From contig OY783193.1 of assembly GCA_963678675.1 (NCBI GenBank), positions 12,572,822-12,636,821 of the forward strand: a DNA stretch of 64,000 bases. Reading direction: 5' to 3'. Each line of letters begins with the position of its first letter. The stretch's first letter is position 1. Source of the stretch: Xiphydria camelus (Eukaryota; Arthropoda; Insecta; Hymenoptera; Xiphydriidae). This document shows, one piece after another, positions 35,597-46,659 of the stretch. A program made the position numbers and the translations under genes. The notes beneath the pieces were generated by a model. That model was given only the letters and a program-made list of their open reading frames with translations, searched no databases and was not told the origin of the DNA.

Positions 35597-35983
35597 GGGT
35601 GACTTCGCCGGTTTTCGACCAGATTACATTAGTTTGGTTTTCAACAATGCGCAAATCCAACATATACGTAGATGTTTAAATTAAAACATATACATATCGA
35701 ATCCACAGGAACTATAGAATTGGCCTAAATGTTAAAAATGTATCTATATCTTTCTGAAAATTAAAAAAGTACGTATATGATAAAAAATTCTGTTTTTCCC
35801 CATTCTCGACCACCCATTTCCTAAGGTTAGTCTTAAACCGTAAATGGGTGCCACTTCTTATAAGTGTAGTTGAATGGTGGATTTATAAAGTGGCGTAGTC
35901 AAAAATATAAAAAATGCGCTGATATTCTTATTTTCAAAGCAGGTCGAAAACAGGGTGCGGTCGGCTAACCGGCGAAGTCACCC
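35597..35983. mobile_element. TA-target MITE, GGGTGACTTCGCCGGTT ends, nested
   Basis: 387 bp between TA at 35595-35596 and 35984-35985. Ends GGGTGACTTCGCCGGTT resemble those of its host element (GGGTGAACGCACCGGTT), so both belong to one TA-target family and one inserted into the other. Confidence 0.8.
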
Positions 35984-36054
35984 TATATCTGTTTCAGTAA
36001 ATGTCAGACAACAGGTAGTGTCCGGCTAACCGGTGCGTTCACCCTAATTGACCT

Positions 36055-36345
36055 ACACACTAAACTTTAATCGGGATTTATACAATTGTCTTAATCTAGA
36101 ATTTTTATTTAATCGAAGGTCAGTTTAAAATTAATTCAGGAATTTATATCTAAATATAATACGTAATCTTCGGTGTACGCGCCTCCGGCTATCATTCCGA
36201 GAGATGATTAATTAGGTGCAAGTGTAGTTGCTATTCTTGGCTTGCCTTCGTACTTATGGCATGCCGGACTGGTATGTTTGGCTGACACGCAGTCCACGCG
36301 TGCACATTTTTTATTTCTACTACACTTTTTTACCTTGGAGTACCG
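36055..36345. other. Short unassigned stretch
   Basis: The first bases continue the interspersed repeat found at 56.85 kb; nothing else recognised. Confidence 0.4.
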
Positions 36346-36347
36346 TA

Positions 36348-36722
36348 CCGTATGTATCATGCCAAATTAAACAAGCAGATATACCGACATTGCCGAAACT
36401 TTACCGACGGTCAAGAATTTTATAGTTAGAGTTGGCTTGAGAAGAGTGCGCTGTGTGTGCTGCGTGAGAGCGAAAAGTGTCAAACGTCTGATTTCCCGAT
36501 GGCTGTTAATTCAAGAGATCGAAGTGTTTCGTCTATTATTCAATACTTCGATTTTCCGAATTGACAGCTATCGGGAAATCAGACGTTTGACACTTTTCGC
36601 TCTCACGCAGCACACACAGCGCACTCTTCTCAAGCCAACTCTAACTATAAAATTCTTGACCGTCGGTAAAGTTTCGGCAATGTCGGTAATTCTGCTTGTT
36701 TAATTTGGCATGATACATACGG
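36348..36722. mobile_element. CCGTATG-family foldback MITE, 375 bp, TA target
   Basis: Starts CCGTATGTATCATGCC and ends with its complement, TA at 36346-36347 and 36723-36724. The arms pair over about 185 bases each with only a short loop near 36540. It shares arm sequence (ACTTTACCGACGGTCAAGAA, AGTTGGCTTGAGAAGAGTGC) with the 1746-bp element at 53042-54787, of which it looks like a compact version. Confidence 0.88.
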
Positions 36723-36829
36723 TATTACTATTTTGATAGGCGAGTGTTCGATGCGGAGAAAGTACGAAACGATTGCAATCATCGGTCGGTAACCGTGCAA
36801 ACGAAGTATCAAATTATCCCATGCGGTAA

Positions 36830-38132
36830 AGGCATGCACACCGATACGCTGAACGCACCAACACTTCGGTGCTGAAAAGCCAAGGAGTATTCCGTGCGAA
36901 AATGGCACGGGTCCCGAGCGTTTTTGAGATTTTCGGACTGCGCATGCCTATGGGGTTGCCATAGGCGTCAAGGGAACGCGTCCACCCGTCTTGTTCAGTT
37001 TTGTTTAATGTTTTGGATTTTCGTGGACGCCGTGGACGCTTATGTGAAATCAGTGCTGTCTTTTATATGGAAAATTGTGTGTTGTATAGCAAGTTAACAT
37101 TGGAAACTTTTTTAAGTTGTTCTTACTGCTGCTAGTGTGGAATCCCTGTAATAAGGTAGGAGTTTATAATACATATTAGAGATTTATTTTATTTAGTAAA
37201 AGAATTCCAAACGCTTTATTTTGATCACTACTATCATTCATACGTTGTGAATTCTAATTTTGATAAGCCAGACTTGTTAATTAATATCGAATTAATACCT
37301 AAGCTACCGCCGTGTTTGTATTTGAAAAAGAACGATAAAGAGTATGTTGCAACAAGGTACGGCATATAGAATAATAATAATAATAATAATACATCATCGT
37401 GTATGTAAATATACAAATATATAATGTTTATAAATTTGAAATTATTTATAAAAATAATAAATACGAACCCAATTCGAAATGTAACAAGATTTTCCTCATT
37501 TCATTTCCTCTTTTCCGCAGTCCTTAGGAAAATAAATAATTGCCCTCTAACATTAAAATACTATGGTTTTCAGAGAATATTATTCATATTTCTAATTTTC
37601 TAAGACTTCAAATGATACAGTGATTAGATGCTAATGTATATAAATTATCCTTTTTATAACTTGGATTTCTTCGCTGATGGAATATATATTTTTCTCTTAT
37701 TTTTATTCTTATTTATATAAATCACAGGGATCACAGTCTCTATTCTGTCAAATATAGAGGACTTTTTTCAAAAAATACAGGAGTTTTGGAGGACTTTTTT
37801 TTTATGAAGGATAGTATAGTTTTGGTTTTTAATTTGATTTTCAATTTGTAACGACTGAAAATTCAAAAAAAGTAAAATGACCGATTAAATAATTACTGAA
37901 AAATAACATTTCAGATATTACAAAATTACCGACATATAAAATTCCCGACAATGGGAAATTTGACGAAAATATCTATAAAAATATTTGCAAATAATTTTAA
38001 AATACTAAAAAATTAAAAAATTTGTCCGAAAATCTCAAAAACGCTCGAGACCCGTGCCAATTTAGCACGGAATACTCCATGCGTTTTCAGCATCGAAGTG
38101 TTGGTGCGTTCAGGGTATCGGTGTGCATGCCT
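36830..38132. repeat. Foldback with 105-bp arms, 1.3 kb
   Basis: GGCATGCACACCGATACGCT (36830) is matched inverted by 38110-38132, and the arms continue through ACACTTCG, GGAGTATTCCGTGC and GAGATTTTCGGAC to about 36938 and 38026. The intervening 1.1 kb is AT-rich with an (AAT)n tract at 37372-37392 and no coding signal. Confidence 0.75.
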
Positions 38133-38442
38133 TCTTCGCATCGCTTTCCGGCGTTATTCGGACTAGAGATTCTCATACCGGAATTGCACGAATCGAGGCG
38201 ATCTTCGTACAGAATAGATGCTGCTCTTTCCGCATGGTAAGTTCTCATGCGACATTCGCAACAGAGTTCTTTCCGTGTACGAGCTCGCTCACGAGCCTCT
38301 CGGCGCGAGCTGCTCGGACACTGAATATGCGGGTTTAATTCTGACGCCAGTTTTTCTCGACGAGAAAATCGTCAAGACGGTAAGGTAAATGTCCTAACAG
38401 CCGGATGGCTAAGTCAAGTACACAGTTAAAATGCGACGTTAA

Positions 38443-38567
38443 CACATTACGTGCCGCTCACGAGTTTTCTCGTTTTTCGCGCGATTTGTTATACGTGCTG
38501 CAGTTCGCCCAAAAAACGTGCGGTCACTGGCGTATGTCTTAGAGATTTCTATGCGGTACGCAATGTG
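38443..38567. mobile_element. 125-bp TTAA-flanked MITE
   Basis: CACATTACGTGCCGC opens and GCGGTACGCAATGTG closes the element, with TTAA at 38439-38442 and 38568-38571. Ends and target fit a piggyBac- or Kolobok-type parent. Non-coding. Confidence 0.75.
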
Positions 38568-38574
38568 TTAATTT

Positions 38575-39224
38575 TTAACACTACTTCATCGATGTGGATC
38601 TATATGTTCCACATTTGGTGTTATTCAGTTTAGTGCTATTATTATCTAACACTAAAAGTGGCCTATATAGGTCCACACCGCAGAATTCTTTACAGTGTAA
38701 CCGGACAGGCATACAAATTCATACAGCAGATTTTACTGAGAGTTCTTACTAGTGAAATTTCCTGTATACATCCGTAATTTATTGAACTTTTTTTTCCACT
38801 AATAGTTCCTTTTTTATCCCATTGCTAATTTGAATTATACTCAAATATGTCCGGCTACTAGGACGTGTTCTGCTATTGGGACAGTTACCTTAAATCATTC
38901 CTGTAAGTTCCACGATGATACGATCGACGATATGCAGTGCATCAGGGAAAAGGTCTAGTTGAATGCGAACGTAATAGACAAATTTATTTGCGATGAATAG
39001 GAATTTATCCACATCGAACAAAAATTTCTTTCAACTAAGTCTTTCTTTAAGTCTTAAGACGAAATAGATTTTTGTTCGAAATGAATAAATTGCTATTTAT
39101 CTCAAATACATTTTTCTATTAGTTTCATATTCAACTAGATATTTTCCCTCAGCGTGATTTCGATTCTGAGTTTAGACGTTATTCGTGAAACCAGAAACTC
39201 ATTTCTTTGAGAAATAGAGAAAAG
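38575..39224. other. Gene-free stretch
   Basis: No gene recognised. GTGGATCTATATGT (about 38592) recurs diverged and inverted at about 38660, and TTTTTGTTCGAWATGAATAA-like text recurs around 39015-39085, suggesting small decayed palindromes. Confidence 0.4.
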
Positions 39225-39400
39225 AACCAAAAAAAAAGGTGTGAGTGCTGTTGTACTCACGGAGGATGTGTAAACATCTTACAATTATCTGCGGTCCGAG
39301 TTTAATTGGGGAATATGACGTCGTAGTTCGACAAAAAGAAGTTTAATTTTTTCTATAATAAAATATTTATTATTATTATATTAGATCGTGTCCTCTTTAC
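39225..39400 (-). repeat. Helentron 3' tail, copy 2
   Basis: Inverted copy of 26942-27115. It follows the endonuclease stop at about 39406 and ends in the hairpin GTGAGTACAACAGCACTCAC before a run of T on the minus strand, as expected for a Helentron terminus. Confidence 0.75.
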
Positions 39401-39717
39401 AATTTATTTCTCTTCAATTTCTTTTATACAAGTGATTATTGGTTTCTGATAGCTAAAATAAGATACATAAATTTCTGATTTTATTTTTTCTATGAACCGC
39501 AAGAACACAGCGTCTATTGTTGTTTTTGAATTTGTAGTCGAAATATTTCTATTTGTATTAATTTCAAATTTAATTTTTCTTCTAAGAAGGAAATAAGTGA
39601 TTGTGCATCGTCCGATGAGAAATCCGTATTGAAGTCGCCTCCTAATATCATTGGCATCTTGTCGAGATCTTCACCAAGTTCTGCAGCTCCTACCGGAGTA
39701 TGGTACTTTTTGAACAC
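39401..39717 (-). pseudogene. Helentron AP-endonuclease C-terminus, frameshifted
   Basis: Minus-strand reading gives PMILGGDFNTDFSSDDAQSL (endonuclease GDFN motif). Then, after a one-base shift near 39560, it gives TTIDAVFLRF and YVSYFSYQKPIIT and a stop at about 39404. These blocks are typical of the apurinic-like endonuclease appended to the RepHel protein of Helentrons. The N-terminal side is cut off by Helitron copy B at about 39700. Confidence 0.85.
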
Positions 39718-40632
39718 CTTTTATAAGATTTACTAACTCAGAAACCTTCGCGGGCATGCGTCCAACCATTCCCCAAAGTTTCATCGCAATCGGATGAACG
39801 GTTTAGGAAGGCATAATAATCATCCGTACCGGTACTTTTTGAACACCCTGTATAAGATTTACTAACTCAAACCTTCGCGGATATGCGTCCAACTGTTCCC
39901 CAAATTTTCATCGCAATCGGATGAACGGTTTAGGAAGGCATAATAATCATCCGTACCGGTACTTTTTGAACACCCTGTATAAGATTTACTAACTCAGAAA
40001 CCTTCGCGGGCATGCGTCCAACCATTCCCCAACTTTTCATCGCAATCGGATGAACGGTTTAGGAAGGCATAATAATCATCAGTACCGGTACTTTTTGAAC
40101 ACCTTTTATAAGATTTACTAACTCAGAAACCTTCGCGGGCATGCGTCCAACCATTCCCCAAAGTTTCATCGCAATCGGATGAACGGTTTAGGAAGGCATA
40201 ATAATCATCCGTACCGGTACTTTTTGAACACCCTGTATAAGATTTACTAACTCAGAAACCTTCGCGGGCATGCGTCCAACCATTCCCCAAAGTTTCATCG
40301 TAATCGGATGAACGGTTTAGGAAGGCATTTGATATTACCTTAAACGTCACGCGGTCAAGATCAAATCCAATACGACCACTGGGTAGCCAAGGGAAAATCC
40401 TTAAAGTTTTGTATTAAACATTTTTCTTTAAAATGTTTTCCCGTTGAGATAATCGGCCGTACCGGGACTTTTTGAACACCCTGTATAAGTTTTACTAACT
40501 CAGAAACCATCGCGGGCATGCGTCCAACCATGTCCCAAAATTTCATCGCAATCGGATGAACGGTTTAGGAAGGCATAAGAGACATACAGACAGACAGACA
40601 GACAGATAAACATTCATTTTTATATATATAGA
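39700..40632 (-). mobile_element. Helitron copy B (3'-truncated)
   Basis: On the minus strand it starts with TCTATATATATA at 40632, then a GACA/GTCT microsatellite (about 40583-40606), then tandem 129-bp units (GGTGTTC starts near 40475, 40230, 40100, 39970, 39842 and 39715). The TGACCTTGA block separates the first unit from the array. The CTAG end is lost at the junction with the Helentron endonuclease. Its 5' end abuts the CTAG of copy C with no base between. Confidence 0.85.
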
Positions 40633-41864
40633 CTAGCAGCCCGTCCCTGCTTCGCAAGGGTAGATTGTGGATTGATTTTGGTCGTCATTTAATGAATTTT
40701 TAGCAGATATCTGTACTCATTGGTAGGGAGCCATGCTACGCTAAAAAAATACATGTATTTAATTTAAATTGGAAAGTATATTTCTTTTATTAATTTATCT
40801 TAAGGCCAACGGATAGACAATGTTTTTTATTTTTTTATTTGGAGTAAAAACGTGTAAATTTTTCGGTGTGCCAACTCTGGAGCAAGCCACATACAATTAT
40901 TGGTCGTGTGAAAAACATGAATTTTCCAAATTTAAGCCAGCAATAGTCAACGTTTGACCTTATGCTTTATTGATGGTAATAGCAAAAGCAAGACGCAAAG
41001 GGAACTGCAGCCGCTTGAATTCGAATGTTAAATCGTTGGAAATCATAGGTATGCGTAAATGAGGACGTCTTCGCCTTTGAATTTGCCAGTGATGATTGTT
41101 ACCTCGATTAAATTTGGTTGGCACTAAGGGATTTTTCGTGTAACTGATTTGGAATATTATGTCAGATGTAAGAGATTCCAAATGGAGGTCATGGTCAAGG
41201 TCAAATACAATATTATCATTGTACAGCCACTAAAAAATCCTAAATCCTACTATCAAAAAGAATTTGTATAGGGCCCATAGCTTTCATGGTACGAAGCCGA
41301 ACAGTACTTGACCTCAATTTGACCTCCGCTGACCATAAAGGTCACATGGAAATAATGATCAAGGACATATTTGAACGTGAAATTTACCGCTCTTTTCATT
41401 TCCGGTATATAAAATAGAGGTTCGGATTGAGAAAAATCAATTTTACCTAGAAGGTCATTGTCAATGTCAGATCCAATATGACCATTGGGTAGCCAGGGAA
41501 AAATCCTAAAAGTTTTATATTAAACGTTTTTCTCTAAAATGATTTCCCGCTGAGATAATCAGCTGTGCCTGGACTTTTTGAACACCCTGTATAAGATTTA
41601 CTAACTCAGAAACCTTCGCGGGCATGCGTCCAACCATTCCCCAAAGTTTCATCGCAATCGGATGAACGGTTTAGGAAGGCATAATAATCATCCGTACCGG
41701 TACTTTTTGAACACCCTGTATAAGATTTACTAACTCAGAAACCTTCGCGGGCATGCGTCCAACCATTCCCCAAAGTTTCATCGTAATCGGATGAACGGTT
41801 TAGGAAGGCATTTGATATTACCTTAAACGTCACGCGGTCAAGATCAAATCCAATACGACCACTG
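40633..41864 (-). mobile_element. Helitron copy C, retains helicase remnant
   Basis: The minus-strand 3' end is CTAG at 40636-40633, preceded by the CCCTTGCGAAGCAGGGACGGG hairpin. It contains a helicase C-terminus (about 41190-40800) in the expected position upstream of the 3' end, followed upstream by TGACCTTGA text and two 129-bp units (41570-41860). The 5' end is truncated. This copy links the non-autonomous family to a coding Helitron. Confidence 0.85.
40800..41190 (-). pseudogene. Helitron helicase C-terminus (degenerate)
   Basis: Minus-strand frame ...RIPMISNDLTFEFKRLQFPL...AFAITINKA, then a stop, then GLNLENSCFSHDQ and LYVACSRVGTPKNLHV. These are the last motifs of the PIF1-type helicase in the RepHel protein (motif VI includes LYVACSRVG). 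Two stops interrupt it. It differs in sequence from the Helentron helicase at 52-55 kb, so two Helitron lineages are present. Confidence 0.85.
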
Positions 41865-42060
41865 TGCAGTAGGTACCGAGTTGTAAAAATAAATCAAGGT
41901 TCATGGTTCCTTCTGTAAAAAAATCGAAAGATATTCGTCAAAAGTGGCTCGATTTCTTAAAATATGCACCTCATCATAGAAAAGGATTATGCGAAGTTCA
42001 TTTTACTTCTGATTAATTAATAACTTTTAGCGGTGATGCAGGTAAAAATGAAAATTATTT
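41865..42060. other. Short unassigned stretch
   Basis: AT-rich. The plus-strand text KWLDFLKYAPHHRKGLCEVHF, read across about 41940-42003, resembles part of a THAP zinc finger (W...C..HF), with no further support. Confidence 0.3.
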
Positions 42061-42066
42061 AGAGCG

Positions 42067-42146
42067 TGTTCACATAAATTGGCTGACAGTACTGTATTCC
42101 CATTCCGAAGTATGGGAATGCAGTACTGTCAGCCAATTTATGAACA
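42067..42146. repeat. 80-bp near-perfect hairpin
   Basis: TGTTCACATAAATTGGCTGA with CAGTACTG and CCCAT pairs with the complement ending at 42146; the loop is about 10 nt (TCCGAAGTAT). It is either a minimal MITE or a transcribed hairpin. Not called a miRNA, because there is no evidence of expression. Confidence 0.7.
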
Positions 42147-42881
42147 TTTCTGATTTAATTAAATATGTATATTTATAGTACATATGGGGATTGTATTTGA
42201 ATTTTATTTTGTAATTCATTTTTACAATTTTTTTTACCAGTCACATTAGTCACATTAGTGCAGCATTAATAATATATTATAACCGTTTAAATTTGCCCGC
42301 GGGTGTTTGGCTCGGTGGCGCAATCTGTTTCAGTTTTGCCCAGCCAACCTCATTCGGGAGATCGAAGTCTCTAACCTCGAAATTGTTCATTTGTAAATAA
42401 TACTGAATAATGTGTAGAAGTGATAAATAATTATTCGGGTTTCTTCGATGAGTTTCCCCAATTGTTTAAAAATCGGTGTCCATAACTGTGGCTTCAACTT
42501 CCAGCGATTAAGTAAGTAATTACTGCAGAACGAGTAGGTTACAAGATTTTCATGAAGTTTTTGACGGTTTTCTTGCATGTCCCCTTTCATAAGGTGCAAA
42601 CAAAGAGGATGTAACTTCTGTCCTATCCTGAAGAAAATGAGTCGATCGATATCTGACATTGTCGAACTTATCACCGAGCGCCTTTCACCCACGGTATTTT
42701 CATTGCAATATGCGCTTTTCATTTCAACTATTCCTGCTTTAAATAACTTTCACTTCTTTCAAAGTATTTACCTTGTACAAATTGTTGATCGTAGGGGGCA
42801 GCAATCAATGATTGTGACTAATCGTAGACAAATTATTCCTGCGATGATGTTCCAGTTGCGAAGCATACACTAGCAAGTCAG

Positions 42882-44074
42882 CCCAGGTAGCACACTAACG
42901 TCGAAATGACGTTTTTTGAAGGTCAGTTCTGACGTCAGATGACGAAAAATATGACGTCATTTTAACGTCGCAAAGACGGCTTAATTGCACATCCACACGA
43001 CGTCAGACAAATCACGTAATAATGACGTTCTACCGTACGTTGTGAAGACGAAAAAATGACGGTTCTAAAAGGTTAGGTCTGACGTACACCCGGCGTCTCG
43101 GATTATGTCGCTGGTCACTTTTTTAAAATGTTATTTTTAAACGTACTAACCAATGAACAATTAATTCTCATGCCCTCATTAGCTACGGTAGTGTCTACTC
43201 TCGTTAATAAAAGCATGAGAATTGATTAATCATTGGTTAGTACGTTTAAAAATAACATTTAAAAAAGTCACCAGCGACAGAATCCGAGACGCCGAGTGTA
43301 TATCTTTTCATCGTGAGCGGTCACCCATCCAGCTAGTGGCCGCACTTTTCGCTGCTTAACTTCGTTGATCGGTCGGTGTCCTCGAGTCCTCATCGCTGCA
43401 CGCTCCTATGGTTAAGAGTATTATTACTATGTATTAGTGTTCATATACATTTTGATGAATAAATGTATATTACTTTTCAATAAGAAAGAGCTTGAAAAAA
43501 TAAGATTTTATAATTGTATTATTCTTTTCTCAACATTTTTCTAAATTTATGATTGTATCTTTTGATAAATATTCTTGCATAGACGCAAATTGATACTAAT
43601 ATCAATTTGCGTCTATGCAAGAAATAAATAATAAATAAATGTAAATAAATAAATAAATAAATAATTATATGAATGTTTATTCATCCTACATTCATTGATT
43701 GTCTTTCATTTACTTTAATAATATGTGCTTTTTAATAAACAGTATAGTTTATAACTTGCTCAACATACTCTGGAGACTAAATGAAATAATTTATTGATTT
43801 AATAATTGAACAAATTACAATTTTTGTCCATTTATTCACAAATAAATTTTCAAGTCCCTATATATGCAGGAGACGGAAATTTTTCTAAGTCTTGTTCGTC
43901 ATTAAAAATGACGGAAAAGTTCCGTCAAAAAGACGTTGAATTTTGACGTCCAAGGTACGTCGTAAATATGACGTCCCTGCGACGTTAATATTACGACAAC
44001 TGACGTCTGAAACCCTATACTGACCAAAAAATGACGTCTGAGACGTTATTCTAACGTCAGTGTGCTACCTGGGA
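42882..44074. mobile_element. GACGT-rich element with CCCAGGTAGCACACT ends and 2-bp target duplication
   Basis: CCCAGGTAGCACACTAACGTC begins at 42882 (first 15 bases exact) and is repeated inverted at the end. AG flanks both sides. About 180 bp at the left end and 160 bp at the right are packed with GACGT/ACGTC words. Inside are an inverted repeat at 43098-43297 and a perfect palindrome at 43574-43622. It has no coding capacity. The superfamily is unknown; a 2-bp duplication that is not TA is unusual. Confidence 0.75.
43574..43622. repeat. Perfect 49-bp palindrome
   Basis: TTGCATAGACGCAAATTGAT is followed after a few bases by its exact complement. An (AAAT)n-like run (43620-43665) follows. 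It lies inside the GACGT element. Confidence 0.8.
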
Positions 44075-45053
44075 GCTTACAGCGTCCGATGTTTAGTATC
44101 AACTTTACCTCTTTTGGAATACCCATCTCCCGAGCATAATCACGATTATGTTAACGTTAATCGCAGAATAGACCTTGAGCTTGGGCACATTATCGCAGTA
44201 GTAGTTCGGCACACTTGTCTACGACGAGTCGCTATTATTGATCGCTGCCTCCTACCACGAACAGTTCATAAAAGGTTATTAGCTTGAAAGAAGTAAAAGT
44301 TATTTAACGCTGGAATAGTTGAAACGAGAAGCGCGTACTGCAATTAATGTACCGTGGGTAATAGGCGCTCGGTGACAAGTCTGACATTCTCCAATGTCCA
44401 TCGAGTCATCTTTTTACGGACAGGACACGAGCTAGATCCGCTTCAGTTGCACCTGTACGAGATGACATATCAGAAAATCATGAGTCTTCATGAAAATCTT
44501 CTAACCTACTCGTTCTGCAGTAATACTTAATAATATCACTGGAAGTTGAAGCAACAGTTATTGGCAAAAATCGGACACCGGTTTTTAAACACTTGGGGAA
44601 TATCATCGAAGAAACCCGAATGATTATTTCTTACCACTTCTACATATTAGTAATCATTATTTACAAATTAACGATTTCGATCTCCCGAATTGACAGGTAC
44701 CGGGAGATCAGACTTTTGACACTTTTCGCTCAGCTCGTAAGACCGCAGTGCACTCTCCCGAAGCCAACTCTTAAAGCACCGAGCCAACCAGTTCCAGCTA
44801 AATGTCAGGGAAATCCAAAATCAGGAGTTTTTTTGCCAGAGGACATTCGGTATATGTTGTTACATACAGAAAAGTTATGATATTTTGTAATTTCCATCGT
44901 TACACCAGAGGCGAAGAAGAGATGAAATAGAAGTGAGGTACACGTACACTTCACTTTTGACAGGTCGGTATTGGCAATCGACATTGGATGCTCGCCATCT
45001 GGTGGCGGATCCCCCAAATCATTACTAAGACGCTATGTACAAAGTACGAACAG

Positions 45054-45236
45054 CTGGGGCCCCTTTCTCGAACTCGCTCGTATCTTTGCGTGCACGCATC
45101 TTAGCGAATAGACCAGTCAGGATCAAGTATTTCATTCTCCGTAATCCCACCACAACGGAATACTTGACTCTGATTGGTCTATTCGCTAAGGTGCGTGCAC
45201 GCAAAGATACGAGTGAGTTTGAGAAAGGGGCCCCTG
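45054..45236. mobile_element. MITE with CWGGGGCCCCTTTCTC ends
   Basis: 183 bp. About 80-bp arms pair (GTATCTTTGCGTGCACGC, TTAGCGAATAGACCA). The CAGGGGCCCC terminus recalls hAT elements, but no 8-bp duplication is apparent. Confidence 0.75.
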
Positions 45237-45239
45237 ATC

Positions 45240-45596
45240 GTGTTTAGTGAATGAAATTTACGTGACAATTTATAGTTTAAAGAATATAATGAGTGGTGTA
45301 AGCTTCGTAGAACGAATAAAAAAAATATGTAAAGTCTTGTGCAGTTAGTTGCTGCGAAAGTAATACGAAAAAACATTTATCCTTGTGTTTTCACGGTTTT
45401 CCAAAACCAAATGAACGCGTAGTATACATTGAAAAACTGTTTGGAAAATTAGAAAAAATAGATAAATTGAAGGCATGGCAACGTGCTACAAAATGAAACG
45501 TGCTATGATAAATGAGACGTTTGAAGACAGAAAGCTGTCAAACTGATATAACCGGGTGTCACATTTTCCACATTTCTATCGATTTTTATGATGTGA
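45240..45596. other. Short stretch without a recognised gene
   Basis: Plus-strand text near 45350-45450 reads AKVIRKNIYPCVFTVFQNQ...VYIEKLFGKLEKID-like, resembling the end of a THAP-type or KRAB-lacking transposon protein, but frames are broken and no family can be fixed. Confidence 0.3.
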
Positions 45597-46624
45597 CTAG
45601 CAGCCCGTCCCGGCTTCGCACGGGTAGATTGTGGATTGATTTTGTCCGTCCACCACATTATTAGCTACGGAAAAATCCTAAACCCTACTATCAAAAAGAA
45701 TTTTTATAGGGCCCACATAGTTTTCATGGTACGAAGCCGAACTGTACTTGGCCTTCAAAAAGTCCCGGTACGGCTGAATATCTCAGCGGGAAATCATTTT
45801 ATAGAAAAATTTTTAATACAAAACTTTTAGTATTTTTCCCGGGCTACCCAATGGTCATATTGGATTTGACCTTGACCATGACCTTCAAGGTTATATCAAG
45901 GTCAAATTAATTTTTTTTCGCGTTCAAATGTGTCCTTGACCATTTTTTTTCATGTTACCTTTATTGTCAGCGGAGGTCAAATTTAGGTCAAGTATAGTTC
46001 GACTTTTTGAACACCCTGTATAAGATTTACTAACTCAGAAACCTTCGTGGATATGTGTCCAACTGTTCCCCAAATTTTCATCGCAATCGGATGAACGGTT
46101 TAGGAAGGCATAATAATCATCAGTACCGGTACTTTTTGAACACCCTGTATAAGATTTACTAACTCAGAAACCTTCGCGGGCATGCGTCCAACCATTCCCC
46201 AAAGTTTCATCGCAATCGGATGAACGGTTTAGGAAGGCATAATAATCATCAGTACCGGTACTTTTTGAACACCCTGTATAAGATTTACTAACTCAGAAAC
46301 CTTCGCGGGCATGCGTCCAACCATTCCCCAAAGTTTCATCGCAATCGAATGAACGGTTTAGGAAGGCATTTGATATTACCTTAAAGGTCACGGTCAAGGT
46401 CAAATCCAATACGACCAATGGATAGCCAAGGTAAAATCCTTAAAGTTTTGTATTAAACATTTTTCTCTAAAATGTTTTCCCGCTGAGATAATCGACCGTA
46501 CCGGGACTTTTTGAACACCCTGTATAAGATTTACTAACTCAGAAACCATCGCGGGCATGCGTCCAACCATTTCCCAAAATTTCATCGCAATCGGATGAAC
46601 GGTTTAGGAAGGCATAAGAGACAT

Positions 46625-46659
<35 letters not shown>

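Larger units (their letters stand above)
30660..36044. mobile_element. Outer TA-target element, 5.4 kb including nested insertions
   Basis: Inverted ends GGGTGAACGCACCGGTT (30660 and 36044) with TA duplicated at 30658-30659 and 36045-36046. The paralogue at 56.8 kb carries the uninterrupted site (TATCACAG-CA-ATTGACC against TATCACAG-TA here), which confirms a TA insertion. Most of its length is a later TTAA element (30690-35529) and a related MITE (35597-35983). Without them it is only about 160 bp. Confidence 0.8.
42300..44787. repeat. Large foldback of the CCGTATG-related type, 2.5 kb with nested element
   Basis: Left arm 42300-42880 and right arm 44075-44787 are diverged inverted copies: GGCTCGGTG; CGAATAATTATT; GAAACCCGAAT; CTACTCGTTCTGCAGTAAT; GTGAAAGGCGCTCGGTGA-like; GCGCTTTTCATTTCAACTAT. 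The outer arm shares GGGAGATCAGAC...TTTGACACTTTTCGCTC with 36348-36722 and 53042-54787. The GACGT element (42882-44074) sits at its centre. Confidence 0.75.
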
